A stretch of DNA of 64,000 bases from Nocardioides sp. (GTDB lineage Bacteria; Actinomycetota; Actinomycetes; Propionibacteriales; Nocardioidaceae): assembly GCA_020636915.1 (NCBI GenBank), contig JACJWV010000012.1:62001-126000 (forward strand). The letters are read 5' to 3'. Positions 1-6,909 of this stretch are shown one piece after another. The number at the start of each line of letters is the position of its first letter. Position 1 is the first letter of the stretch. A model generated the notes under the pieces. That model was not told the DNA's origin, searched no databases, and saw nothing but the letters and a program-made list of their open reading frames with translations. The position numbers were made by a program, and so were the translations under genes.

Positions 1-643
1 CCACCGCGAGCAGGTCCCAGTTGACGAGCCCGGTCAGCAGCAGGGCAGGCGACAGCGCGAACGCCGCGGCGTCCCAGGGCCGCCGCGGGTTGACGCCGCT
101 GAGCAGCCAGGCGCTGAGCAGCGCCAGCACCGCGAAGCCCAGCGCGTTGACGATGACGAAGATGCGCATCTCGCGGTGCACCTCGTCGGTCGACGACATC
201 TCGCCGACCGACTGCGAGCGGCGGGGATCGAGGTCGGGTGAGCCGTTCAGCCAGTGGGTGACCCATGCGGTGCCGTACGCCCAGTAGGCGATGCCCGCGG
301 GGTACTCCATGACCTCGTAGCGGGCGCGCGTCTGGGCGTCCTCGCTGTAGGGCCAGGCCAGCTCGGCGAACCCGCGCCCGGTGTAGAGGTAGGGCAGGTC
401 GGAATAGCACATGTGCGTGTAGCGCGCGTTGCCGTCCTGCCAGGTGTCGTCGTAGCAGTTGGTCTTCTGCCACATGCCGAGCGCGAGGCAGACCGCGGTC
501 AGGGCCAGCACGACCCGCACCGGGGTCCACCACGGGTGCCGCCCGGCGTGGGGCCCGGTCGGGCCGCCGAGGCCCTCGCTGAGCGCGGTGACGACCGGGT
601 CGTCGGTGCTGGGATCGACCCAGTCACCCCGCGCCGTGGGCAT
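1..643 (-). CDS. Polytopic membrane protein, GT87/DUF2029-like (N-terminal part only)
   Basis: Translating the minus strand from the ATG at 643 gives 214 residues with no stop before the window edge, so the C-terminus is missing. There is a hydrophobic segment near residues 48-65 and more membrane segments near 170-190 and at the cut end. The long loop between them contains WPYSEDAQTRARYEVMEYP, resembling the first extracytoplasmic loop of actinobacterial mannosyltransferase-like GT87/DUF2029 proteins. In mycobacteria a gene of this kind lies directly downstream of ponA1, which fits the position here. Its ATG overlaps the ponA stop (TGATG), implying translational coupling. Function (polyprenyl-phosphate-sugar-dependent glycosyl transfer) is inferred from family and context; catalytic residues cannot be assessed on this fragment. 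Confidence 0.75.
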   Translation of the reverse strand, partial: MPTARGDWVDPSTDDPVVTALSEGLGGPTGPHAGRHPWWTPVRVVLALTAVCLALGMWQKTNCYDDTWQDGNARYTHMCYSDLPYLYTGRGFAELAWPYSEDAQTRARYEVMEYPAGIAYWAYGTAWVTHWLNGSPDLDPRRSQSVGEMSSTDEVHREMRIFVIVNALGFAVLALLSAWLLSGVNPRRPWDAAAFALSPALLLTGLVNWDLLAV

Positions 644-2991
644 CAGGCCGCCTGGAGGCGCCGCCGCCGGCCCTGTCGCTGGCGCCCGCCCTGGCCCGGG
701 CCACCGGACTGGCTGGGCGGCGGCGTGCTCGGGGTGCCGGACTGGGTCGGCGTCTGCGACGGGGTGCCACACCCGCCCAGCAGGGTGCAGGTCGGCGACG
801 GCGTCTGGGTCGGCGTCTGGCTCGGCGTCTCGCTCGGGGTCTGGGTGGGGGTCTCGCTCGGCGTGGCCGACGGCGTCTTGGTCGGCTTCGGCGTCTTGGT
901 CGGCGACGGCGGCGGGGTGTACGGCTCGTGCCCCGACGCGGGCGCCTCGCCGTCGAGGTTGGCGGGCTCCGGGAAGTCCTCGACCGGCAGGCCCTCCATG
1001 TCCTTCTGCATGACCGCGGTCCAGGTGCGGGCGGGGTAGTTGGCGCCGAAGTAGCCGAGCTGACCGCCGTAGTCGGGCAGCCACCCGTCGAGCTGCTCGT
1101 TGCCCTTGCCGCGCACGTACATCACCGCGGTCGCGAGCTGCGGGGTGTAGCCCACGAACCACGACGACGACACGTCGTCGTCGGCGTTCGTGGCCGTGCC
1201 GGTCTTGCCCGCGGCGGGGCGGAGGAGCGCCTGGGCCGCGGCGCCGGTGCCGTTCTCGACGACCTGCTGCAGGGCGTACGACGTGTCGGCGGCGATGTCC
1301 TCGTTGTGCTGGGCGTCCTCGGGGTCGAAGGCCGGGGACGTGTGCTGCTTGTAGGAGTAGTCGACGGTGCCGTCCTCGAGCTCCACCTTGTCGATCACGT
1401 GCACGTCGGCCTGCTCGCCGCCGTTCGCGATCGACGCGTAGGCGTTGGCCATGTTGATCGGAGCGATCGTCGCCGAGCCGAGCGCGATGCCCGAGACGGG
1501 CTCGAGGCCGGGGCTGTTGTCGATGTTGTTGTAGCCGTGCTGGGACTTGTCCCAGGCGGGGATGCCGAGGTCCTCGGCCGTCTTCATGATCGCGTCGGGC
1601 CCGTCGTCCATGCTCATGGTCAGGTCGGCGAACGCGGTGTTGATGGACTCCTCGGTGGCAGTCAGGAGGCTGACCGTGCCGTAGTCGGTGCCCAACCCGT
1701 CGTAGCCGGACCCCTCGTTGCGCACCGCGTCACCGGTGCCCTCGCCGTTGTAGTAGTACGGCGAGTTGCCGTCGAAGGTGTCCTTGAGCGAGAAGCCCTG
1801 CTCCAGCGCGGCCCCGACGGCGAACGGCTTGAACGTCGAGCCGACCGCGCCCCCGGTGACCGCCCAGTTGATCTGGGACTCCAGGTAGTCCTGGCCGCCG
1901 TAGAAGCCACGCAGGGCACCGGTGCCGGGCTCGACGCTGGCGACGGCGACGTGGAGGTCCTTGTTCGCCTTGCCCATGTCGGGGCGGATCTCCGCGACCC
2001 CGGCCGCAGCCGCGTCCATCGCCTTCTTCGTGAAGGTGGTGGTGACCCGCAGGCCCTCGCCGTCGATCTGCTGGTCGCTGTAGCCGAGCTCGTGCAGCTC
2101 GTTGCGCACCAGGGTGAGCATGTGGCCGCGCTGACCGCCGTACCGGCTCTCGGCCTTGATCTCCGGGAACTTCGGCAGGTGCTTCGACGCCCGGTCGGCC
2201 TCCTCGGCGGTGATGTTGCCCGCCGACGCCATCCCGGAGAGCACGTAGTCGTAGCGCTCGTGCAGGTCCTGGCGCGACTGCTTGCCGTTGGCCGGGTCGA
2301 AGTGCGTGGGGTTGTTGAGCACGCTGGCGAGGACCGCGGACTCCTTGAGCGACAGGTCCGCGGCGTCCTTGTCGAAGTACGCCTTGGCGGCCGCCTGGAC
2401 GCCGTACGCGCCCCGGCCGAAGTAGATGGTGTTGAGGTAGCCCTCGAGGATCTCGGACTTGCTCTTCTGCCGCTGCATCTTCAGCGACAGGATCGCTTCC
2501 TTGATCTTGCGCTGGTAGGAGCGCTCCTGGCTCAGGTAGAGGATCTTCACGTACTGCTGGGTGATCGTCGACGCGCCCTGGGTCGAGTTGCCCGAGGCGT
2601 TGCTGAACGCAGCGCGGATGATCCCCTTGGGGTCGATGCCCTTGTCGCTCCAGAAGGTCCGGTTCTCCGCGGCCACCACGGCGTCCTGGAGGTTCTCCGG
2701 CATCTCCTTGAGCGGGATCGACACGCGGTTCTGCTTCGCGAAGCTGCCCACCTCGGTCTTGCCGTCGGAGTAGTAGACGAACGAGGTCTGGGTCTGGAAG
2801 TCCTTGTTGGGGTCCGGGATGTCGGTCGTCTTGTAGAGGTAGACGAACCCGGCGACGGCGACCAGCACGAGGGCCAGGCCGACGATCGCCGCCCACTTCA
2901 CCACGCGGAGGACCTGCTGCTTGCGGGTGCGGGGTCGCTTCGGCGCAGACTTCTGGGTGGCTGGGCCGGCGGCCCTGCGCTTTCCACTCAC
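643..2991 (-). CDS. ponA: Bifunctional penicillin-binding protein (transglycosylase/transpeptidase), PonA1-like
   Basis: Class A PBP of 782 aa that polymerises lipid II and cross-links peptidoglycan at the outer face of the membrane. Basic cytoplasmic N-terminus, one membrane anchor (about 29-51), GT51 domain with ENRTFW (109-114) and GASTITQQ (139-146), then a transpeptidase domain with the catalytic STFK (385-388), SIN (449-451) and KTGTA (596-600). All key motifs are present, so it should be active. The tail after about residue 690 is Thr/Pro/Ser-rich with PSETPTQTPSE-type repeats, typical of extracytoplasmic glycosylatable linkers in actinobacteria. The start is the GTG at 2991, preceded by GGAG at suitable spacing; the open frame runs 60 codons further upstream but without PBP-like sequence. 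It diverges from padR and overlaps the following membrane-protein gene. Confidence 0.95.
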   Translation of the reverse strand: MSGKRRAAGPATQKSAPKRPRTRKQQVLRVVKWAAIVGLALVLVAVAGFVYLYKTTDIPDPNKDFQTQTSFVYYSDGKTEVGSFAKQNRVSIPLKEMPENLQDAVVAAENRTFWSDKGIDPKGIIRAAFSNASGNSTQGASTITQQYVKILYLSQERSYQRKIKEAILSLKMQRQKSKSEILEGYLNTIYFGRGAYGVQAAAKAYFDKDAADLSLKESAVLASVLNNPTHFDPANGKQSRQDLHERYDYVLSGMASAGNITAEEADRASKHLPKFPEIKAESRYGGQRGHMLTLVRNELHELGYSDQQIDGEGLRVTTTFTKKAMDAAAAGVAEIRPDMGKANKDLHVAVASVEPGTGALRGFYGGQDYLESQINWAVTGGAVGSTFKPFAVGAALEQGFSLKDTFDGNSPYYYNGEGTGDAVRNEGSGYDGLGTDYGTVSLLTATEESINTAFADLTMSMDDGPDAIMKTAEDLGIPAWDKSQHGYNNIDNSPGLEPVSGIALGSATIAPINMANAYASIANGGEQADVHVIDKVELEDGTVDYSYKQHTSPAFDPEDAQHNEDIAADTSYALQQVVENGTGAAAQALLRPAAGKTGTATNADDDVSSSWFVGYTPQLATAVMYVRGKGNEQLDGWLPDYGGQLGYFGANYPARTWTAVMQKDMEGLPVEDFPEPANLDGEAPASGHEPYTPPPSPTKTPKPTKTPSATPSETPTQTPSETPSQTPTQTPSPTCTLLGGCGTPSQTPTQSGTPSTPPPSQSGGPGQGGRQRQGRRRRLQAA

Positions 2992-3164
2992 GTCGGGAAC
3001 TCCGCGGTTAGGGGGCAGATCGGGGGTCGGACAGGTCGGAACGGGGGTCCCAAGATCCTCGTCAGGGTACGGGCCGGCGCCAACGCGGCCCAAGACGACG
3101 CCCGGGTGCGTTGCGCCACGTCGGCCCGGGACCAGACCCGTGTGCGTCCCTGACAGGTCCCCGG

Positions 3165-3200
3165 TTCGCAACGCGCGGATATATCGCTACGATAGGTCGC
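3165..3200 (+). promoter_or_regulatory. padR promoter with embedded inverted repeat; leaderless start likely
   Basis: TTCGCA (3165-3170), a 17-bp spacer and TACGAT (3188-3193) form a sigma-A-type promoter whose -10 ends seven bases before the padR ATG at 3201, and there is no Shine-Dalgarno, so the transcript is probably leaderless. The perfect inverted repeat TATCG-CTA-CGATA (3182-3194) overlaps the -10 and is a natural site for PadR autorepression; binding is inferred. Confidence 0.55.
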
Positions 3201-3857
3201 ATGGCACGTCGTGCGGAGACCATCGAGCTGGCAGTCCTCGGACTGCTGCACGAGGCACCCATGCACGGCTACGAGCTCCGCAAGAGGCTCAACCTCATGC
3301 TCGGCTGGGGGCGGGTGCTCTCCTACGGGTCGCTCTACCCCACCTTGAAGAAGATGCTCCGCGCCTCCTTGATCGAGGAGACGCTGTCGACCAAGACGCC
3401 GGGCACCCCGGTGTCGAAGCGGCCGCGCATCACCTACCAGGTCACCGAGGCGGGCACGCGCGAGTTCGAGCGGCTGATGTCGGAGGTCGGTCCCACCGCC
3501 TGGGAGGACGACAACTTCGACATCCGCTTCGCCTTCTTCTCCTCCACCGACATGGAGATCCGGCTGCGCGTGCTGGAGGGCCGTCGTACCCGTCTCCAGG
3601 AGCGTCTCGACCGGGTGCAGAGCCAGCTCTCGCTGACCCAGGCCGAGGTCGACCGGTACGCCGCCGAGCTGCAGCGTCACGGCGTCGAGTCGGTCGAGCG
3701 GGAGGTCCGGTGGCTCTCCGACCTCATCAACGCCGAGCGCAGTGGAGAGCACGGCACCGAGCACGGCACCGAGCACAGCACGACCCAGAGCGGCAACGGG
3801 GCCCCGATCGAGGGCACCGACAACCCCCACGGCCAGCAGGCCACGTCCCAGAAATAG
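3201..3857 (+). CDS. PadR-family transcriptional regulator
   Basis: 218 aa. The N-terminal ~100 residues are a PadR winged helix (AVLGLLHEAPMHGYELRKRL, then SYGSLYPTLKKML and a wing with RPRITYQVTEAG). The C-terminal part (about 110-180) is a PadR-C/Vir-type helical dimerisation region, ending in a low-complexity EHGTEHGTEHST tail. The ATG at 3201 is chosen because the PadR domain begins right there and the promoter -10 is only 7 bp upstream. It lies 32 bp upstream of ino1 on the same strand, the same pairing as in mycobacteria, so it is probably co-transcribed with ino1 and may control inositol synthesis. The effector is unknown. Confidence 0.9.
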   Translation: MARRAETIELAVLGLLHEAPMHGYELRKRLNLMLGWGRVLSYGSLYPTLKKMLRASLIEETLSTKTPGTPVSKRPRITYQVTEAGTREFERLMSEVGPTAWEDDNFDIRFAFFSSTDMEIRLRVLEGRRTRLQERLDRVQSQLSLTQAEVDRYAAELQRHGVESVEREVRWLSDLINAERSGEHGTEHGTEHSTTQSGNGAPIEGTDNPHGQQATSQK

Positions 3858-3889
3858 GCGCCGAAAGCGTGACAAGGAAGGAAACCCCG

Positions 3890-4975
3890 ATGGGTTCGGT
3901 TCGAGTAGCAATCGTGGGAGTCGGCAACTGCGCCTCCTCCCTCGTCCAGGGAGTGCATTTCTACCGGGACGCGGACCCCGCGGGAACGGTGCCCGGTCTG
4001 ATGCACGTGGCGTTCGGTGACTACCACGTCTCCGACGTCGAGTTCGTCGCCGCGTTCGACGTCGACGACAAGAAGGTCGGCAAGGACCTCTCCGAGGCCA
4101 TCAACGCCTCCGAGAACAACACCATCAAGATCTGCGAGGTCCCGACCTCCGGTGTCGAGGTGCAGCGTGGCCACACCCTCGACGGCCTCGGCAAGTACTA
4201 CCGCCAGACCATCGAGGAGTCCGCGGCCGACCCGGTCGACGTCGTCCAGACCCTCAAGGACGTCGAGGCCGACGTGCTGGTGTCCTACCTGCCGGTGGGC
4301 TCGGAGGAGGCCGACAAGTTCTACGCGCAGTGCGCGATCGACGCGGGCGTCGCGTTCGTCAACGCCCTCCCGGTCTTCATCGCCTCCGACCCCGAGTGGG
4401 CGAAGAAGTTCGAGGACGCCGGCGTCCCGATCGTCGGCGACGACATCAAGTCGCAGGTCGGCGCGACGATCACGCACCGCGTGATCGCCAAGCTGTTCGA
4501 GGACCGCGGCGTCCGGCTGGACCGCACCTACCAGCTCAACGTCGGCGGCAACATGGACTTCAAGAACATGCTCGAGCGCGAGCGCCTGGAGTCGAAGAAG
4601 GTCTCCAAGACCCAGGCCGTCACGTCCAACCTGACCGGCCCGCTGGCCGGCCTCAAGGACGACCGCAACGTCCACATCGGCCCGTCGGACTACGTCGCGT
4701 GGCTCGACGACCGCAAGTGGGCCTACGTCCGCCTCGAGGGCACCACCTTCGGCGAGGTCCCCCTGAACCTGGAGTACAAGCTCGAGGTCTGGGACTCCCC
4801 GAACTCCGCCGGCATCATCATCGACGCGATCCGCGCGGCCAAGATCGCCAAGGACCGCGGCATCGGCGGCCCGATCATCTCGGCGTCGTCGTACCTGATG
4901 AAGTCCCCGCCGGTCCAGCTCCCCGACGAGGAGGGCCGCCGCCGCGTCGAGGCCTTCATCAAGGGCGAGGAGTGA
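3890..4975 (+). CDS. ino1: Inositol-3-phosphate synthase
   Basis: 361 aa, the usual size for the actinobacterial enzyme. It converts glucose-6-phosphate to 1L-myo-inositol-3-phosphate with NAD, feeding phosphatidylinositol, mannosides and mycothiol. The NAD-binding loop GVGNCASS is at residues 10-17. The central SYLPVGSEEADKFYAQC and the DDIKSQVGAT and NVGGNMDF motifs are characteristic of the family. The start ATG has AAGGAAGGA about 8 bases upstream. It follows padR by 32 bp and is followed by a strong hairpin terminator. It is probably in an operon with padR. No defects seen. Confidence 0.97.
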   Translation: MGSVRVAIVGVGNCASSLVQGVHFYRDADPAGTVPGLMHVAFGDYHVSDVEFVAAFDVDDKKVGKDLSEAINASENNTIKICEVPTSGVEVQRGHTLDGLGKYYRQTIEESAADPVDVVQTLKDVEADVLVSYLPVGSEEADKFYAQCAIDAGVAFVNALPVFIASDPEWAKKFEDAGVPIVGDDIKSQVGATITHRVIAKLFEDRGVRLDRTYQLNVGGNMDFKNMLERERLESKKVSKTQAVTSNLTGPLAGLKDDRNVHIGPSDYVAWLDDRKWAYVRLEGTTFGEVPLNLEYKLEVWDSPNSAGIIIDAIRAAKIAKDRGIGGPIISASSYLMKSPPVQLPDEEGRRRVEAFIKGEE

Positions 4976-5025
4976 CCCTGCGCTGATGGACCTCCGCTGA
5001 CGCGGAGAACGTCGAAACACCGCAA

Positions 5026-5058
5026 ACGGCCCCTGGAGCACAGCTCCGGGGGTCGTTG
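5026..5058 (+). terminator. Intrinsic terminator after ino1
   Basis: CGGCCCCTGGAGC and GCTCCGGGGGTCG form a 13-bp stem (one G-U pair) around an ACA loop, followed by a short T-containing run (TTGGGTGT). It lies about 50 bp past the ino1 stop. Confidence 0.7.
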
Positions 5059-5133
5059 GGTGTCGCGGGCCGGGTCGTCAGCGTTCGATTGCGGCTCTCG
5101 TGCTGCATCCGTGGGTGCCGCGACCCGGGCCGG

Positions 5134-5256
5134 GCTGTCGACACCTGCCCGGGAAAACCCGCACGACACGCCGGGCCGGGGCGGCGTGTCGTGCGGGTTT
5201 CCCCCAACCGGTTCGACCTCACGTGGCTGGTGTGACCGCTGAGACCTCCGGGACCC
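5134..5256. repeat. Hairpin-bearing repeat element, copy 1
   Basis: About 123 bp that recur with about 86-90% identity at 45281-45402 in the same orientation. The core is a long stem (ACCCGCACGACACGCC pairing with GGCGTGTCGTGCGGGT) around a GC-rich loop. The homology continues some 60 bp past the stem (CCGGTTCGACCT, then GGCTGGTGTGACCGCTGAGAC). No protein is convincingly encoded. Together with the terminator and a 9-bp tandem repeat it fills the 412-bp gap between ino1 and the CCA-transferase gene. Confidence 0.7.
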
Positions 5257-5290
5257 ATGGTGGTGGCGCAGGCGCAGAGCTGCGGTCCTT

Positions 5291-5326
5291 GACGGTGGGG
5301 ACGGTGGGGACGGTGGGGACGGTCGG
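5291..5326. repeat. 9-bp tandem repeat
   Basis: GACGGTGGG occurs three times in exact tandem, followed by one GACGGTCGG copy, in the non-coding gap downstream of the hairpin element. Nothing else is recognisable between here and the CCA-transferase stop at 5388. Confidence 0.6.
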
Positions 5327-5387
5327 CTCCCGTGCGGCCGCCCGACCAGCTACCCACCGATGCGCCGCACGAGCCTCGATCGAACGC

Positions 5388-6839
5388 TCAGGAACGCTCC
5401 GCCCACCACGCCAGCAGGGCCGCGGTCGCGTCCTCCTCGCTCAGCGGGCCGCGGTCCATGCGCAGGTCCAGGAGGAACTGGTACGCCGCGCCGACCTCGC
5501 GCCCGGGTCCGATGCCGAGCGCCGCCATGATCTGGTTGCCGTCGAGGTCGGGACGGATCGCGTCGAGCTCCTCCTGCTCCGACAGCCGCGCGATCCGCTC
5601 CTCGAGCTCGTCGTAGGTGCGCTGGAGCCGCTCGGCCTTGCGGCGGTTGCGGGTCGTGGAGTCCGCGCGGGTGAGCACGTGCAGCCGCTCGAGCTGGTCG
5701 CCCGCGTCGCGGACGTAGCGGCGCACGGCGGAGTCGGTCCACTCCCCGGTGCCGTAGCCGTGGAAGCGCAGGTGGAGCTCGACGAGCCGACCCACCGCGT
5801 CGATCTCGTCGTTGGAGAACCGCAGCGCCCGCATCCGCTTGCGGGTCATCTTCGCCCCGACCACGTCGTGGTGGTGGAAGGTCACCGTGCCGTCGTCGAC
5901 GAAGCGCCGGGTGCGCGGCTTGCCGACGTCGTGCATCAGCGCGGCGAGCCGCGCGACCAGGTCCGGGCCGCCGTCGGGCAGCCGCGGCTCGAGGTCGATC
6001 GCCTGCTCCAGCACCGTGAGCGTGTGCTCGTAGACATCCTTGTGGCGGTGGTGCTCGTCCCGCTCGAGCTTCAGCGCGGGGAGCTCGGGCAGGACCAGGT
6101 CGGCCAGCCCGGTGTCCACGAGCAGCGACAGTCCCCGGCGGGGGTAGGGCGCGCACACCAGCTTCACCAGCTCGTCGCGCACCCGCTCTGCGGAGATGAT
6201 CTCGATCCGCCCGGCCATGTCCGTCATCGCCGCGACCACCTCGGGGGCCACGGTGAAGCCGAGCTGCGCCGCGAACCGGGCGGCGCGCATCATCCGCAGC
6301 GGGTCGTCGGAGAACGAGTCCTCGGGCCGGCCGGGCGTGCGCAGCACCCGGTGCGCGAGGTCGACCACGCCGCCGTACGGGTCCTCGAGCTCGCGACCGG
6401 GCAACCGGACCGCCATCGCGTTGACGGTGAAGTCCCGCCGGCCCAGGTCGCCGGCCAGCGAGTCGCCGAAGTCGACCTCGGGCTTGCGGGAGCCGGGGTC
6501 GTAGGCCTCCGAGCGGTACGTCGTGATCTCGACCTGCCAGGGTCCCCGGCGGCACCCGATCGTGCCGAACGCCCGCCCCATGTCCCAGATCGCGTCCGCC
6601 CAGCCGGCCAGCAGCCGCTCGGTCTCCTCGGGGCGGGCCGACGTCGTCAGGTCGAGGTCGTTGTGCTGGCGGCCGAGCATCGCGTCGCGCACCGGCCCGC
6701 CGACCAGCGAGAGCTCGTGCCCGGCCTCGGCGAACCGTCCGCCGAGGTCGTCGATGACCGGGGCGATCCGGTCGAGCTCCTCCGCGACAGCGCGTTGGAC
6801 GTCGGCCATCTGCGGAGGCGGGGGGAGGGCTTCGGGCAC
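5388..6839 (-). CDS. pcnA: CCA tRNA nucleotidyltransferase (poly(A) polymerase family)
   Basis: 483 aa. It adds or repairs the 3' CCA end of tRNAs. The class II nucleotidyltransferase head has LVGGPVRDAMLGR and the catalytic pair in NDLDLTT. It is followed by the RRDFTVNAMA motif, the neck region (DPLRMMRAARFAAQLGF) and an HD-like domain (ALMHDVGKPRTR, VGAKMTRKRM). The start is taken as the GTG at 6839: a TAGACT -10 lies 8 bp upstream with no Shine-Dalgarno (leaderless), and the residues VPEA resemble the start I remember for the mycobacterial homologue. The internal ATG at 6809 is the alternative. It diverges from the DUF6049 gene, as in the mycobacterial Rv3907c-Rv3909 region, but no mutT gene lies between them here. 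Confidence 0.93.
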   Translation of the reverse strand: MPEALPPPPQMADVQRAVAEELDRIAPVIDDLGGRFAEAGHELSLVGGPVRDAMLGRQHNDLDLTTSARPEETERLLAGWADAIWDMGRAFGTIGCRRGPWQVEITTYRSEAYDPGSRKPEVDFGDSLAGDLGRRDFTVNAMAVRLPGRELEDPYGGVVDLAHRVLRTPGRPEDSFSDDPLRMMRAARFAAQLGFTVAPEVVAAMTDMAGRIEIISAERVRDELVKLVCAPYPRRGLSLLVDTGLADLVLPELPALKLERDEHHRHKDVYEHTLTVLEQAIDLEPRLPDGGPDLVARLAALMHDVGKPRTRRFVDDGTVTFHHHDVVGAKMTRKRMRALRFSNDEIDAVGRLVELHLRFHGYGTGEWTDSAVRRYVRDAGDQLERLHVLTRADSTTRNRRKAERLQRTYDELEERIARLSEQEELDAIRPDLDGNQIMAALGIGPGREVGAAYQFLLDLRMDRGPLSEEDATAALLAWWAERS

Positions 6840-6847
6840 GGGCGAGC

Positions 6848-6909
6848 AGTCTAGTGGCGACGGCGAGGGCCACCGATTCGGCACAGGGTCGGACAGTAGA
6901 GTCACGGGC
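6848..6909. promoter_or_regulatory. Divergent leaderless promoters of pcnA and the DUF6049 gene
   Basis: On the minus strand TAGACT (6853-6848) lies 8 bp before the pcnA GTG. On the plus strand TAGAGT (6897-6902) lies 7 bp before the GTG at 6910. Neither gene has a Shine-Dalgarno. -35 boxes are weak on both sides. Confidence 0.5.

Noticed and set aside
254..3153. Open frames opposite ponA (254-1039, 928-3153)
   Set aside because: Shadows of the GT87-like gene and ponA, whose motifs are unambiguous on the minus strand.
4976..5025. Riboswitch or attenuator near ino1
   Set aside because: The only structure is the terminator after the gene; the 32-bp leader between padR and ino1 is too short for a riboswitch.
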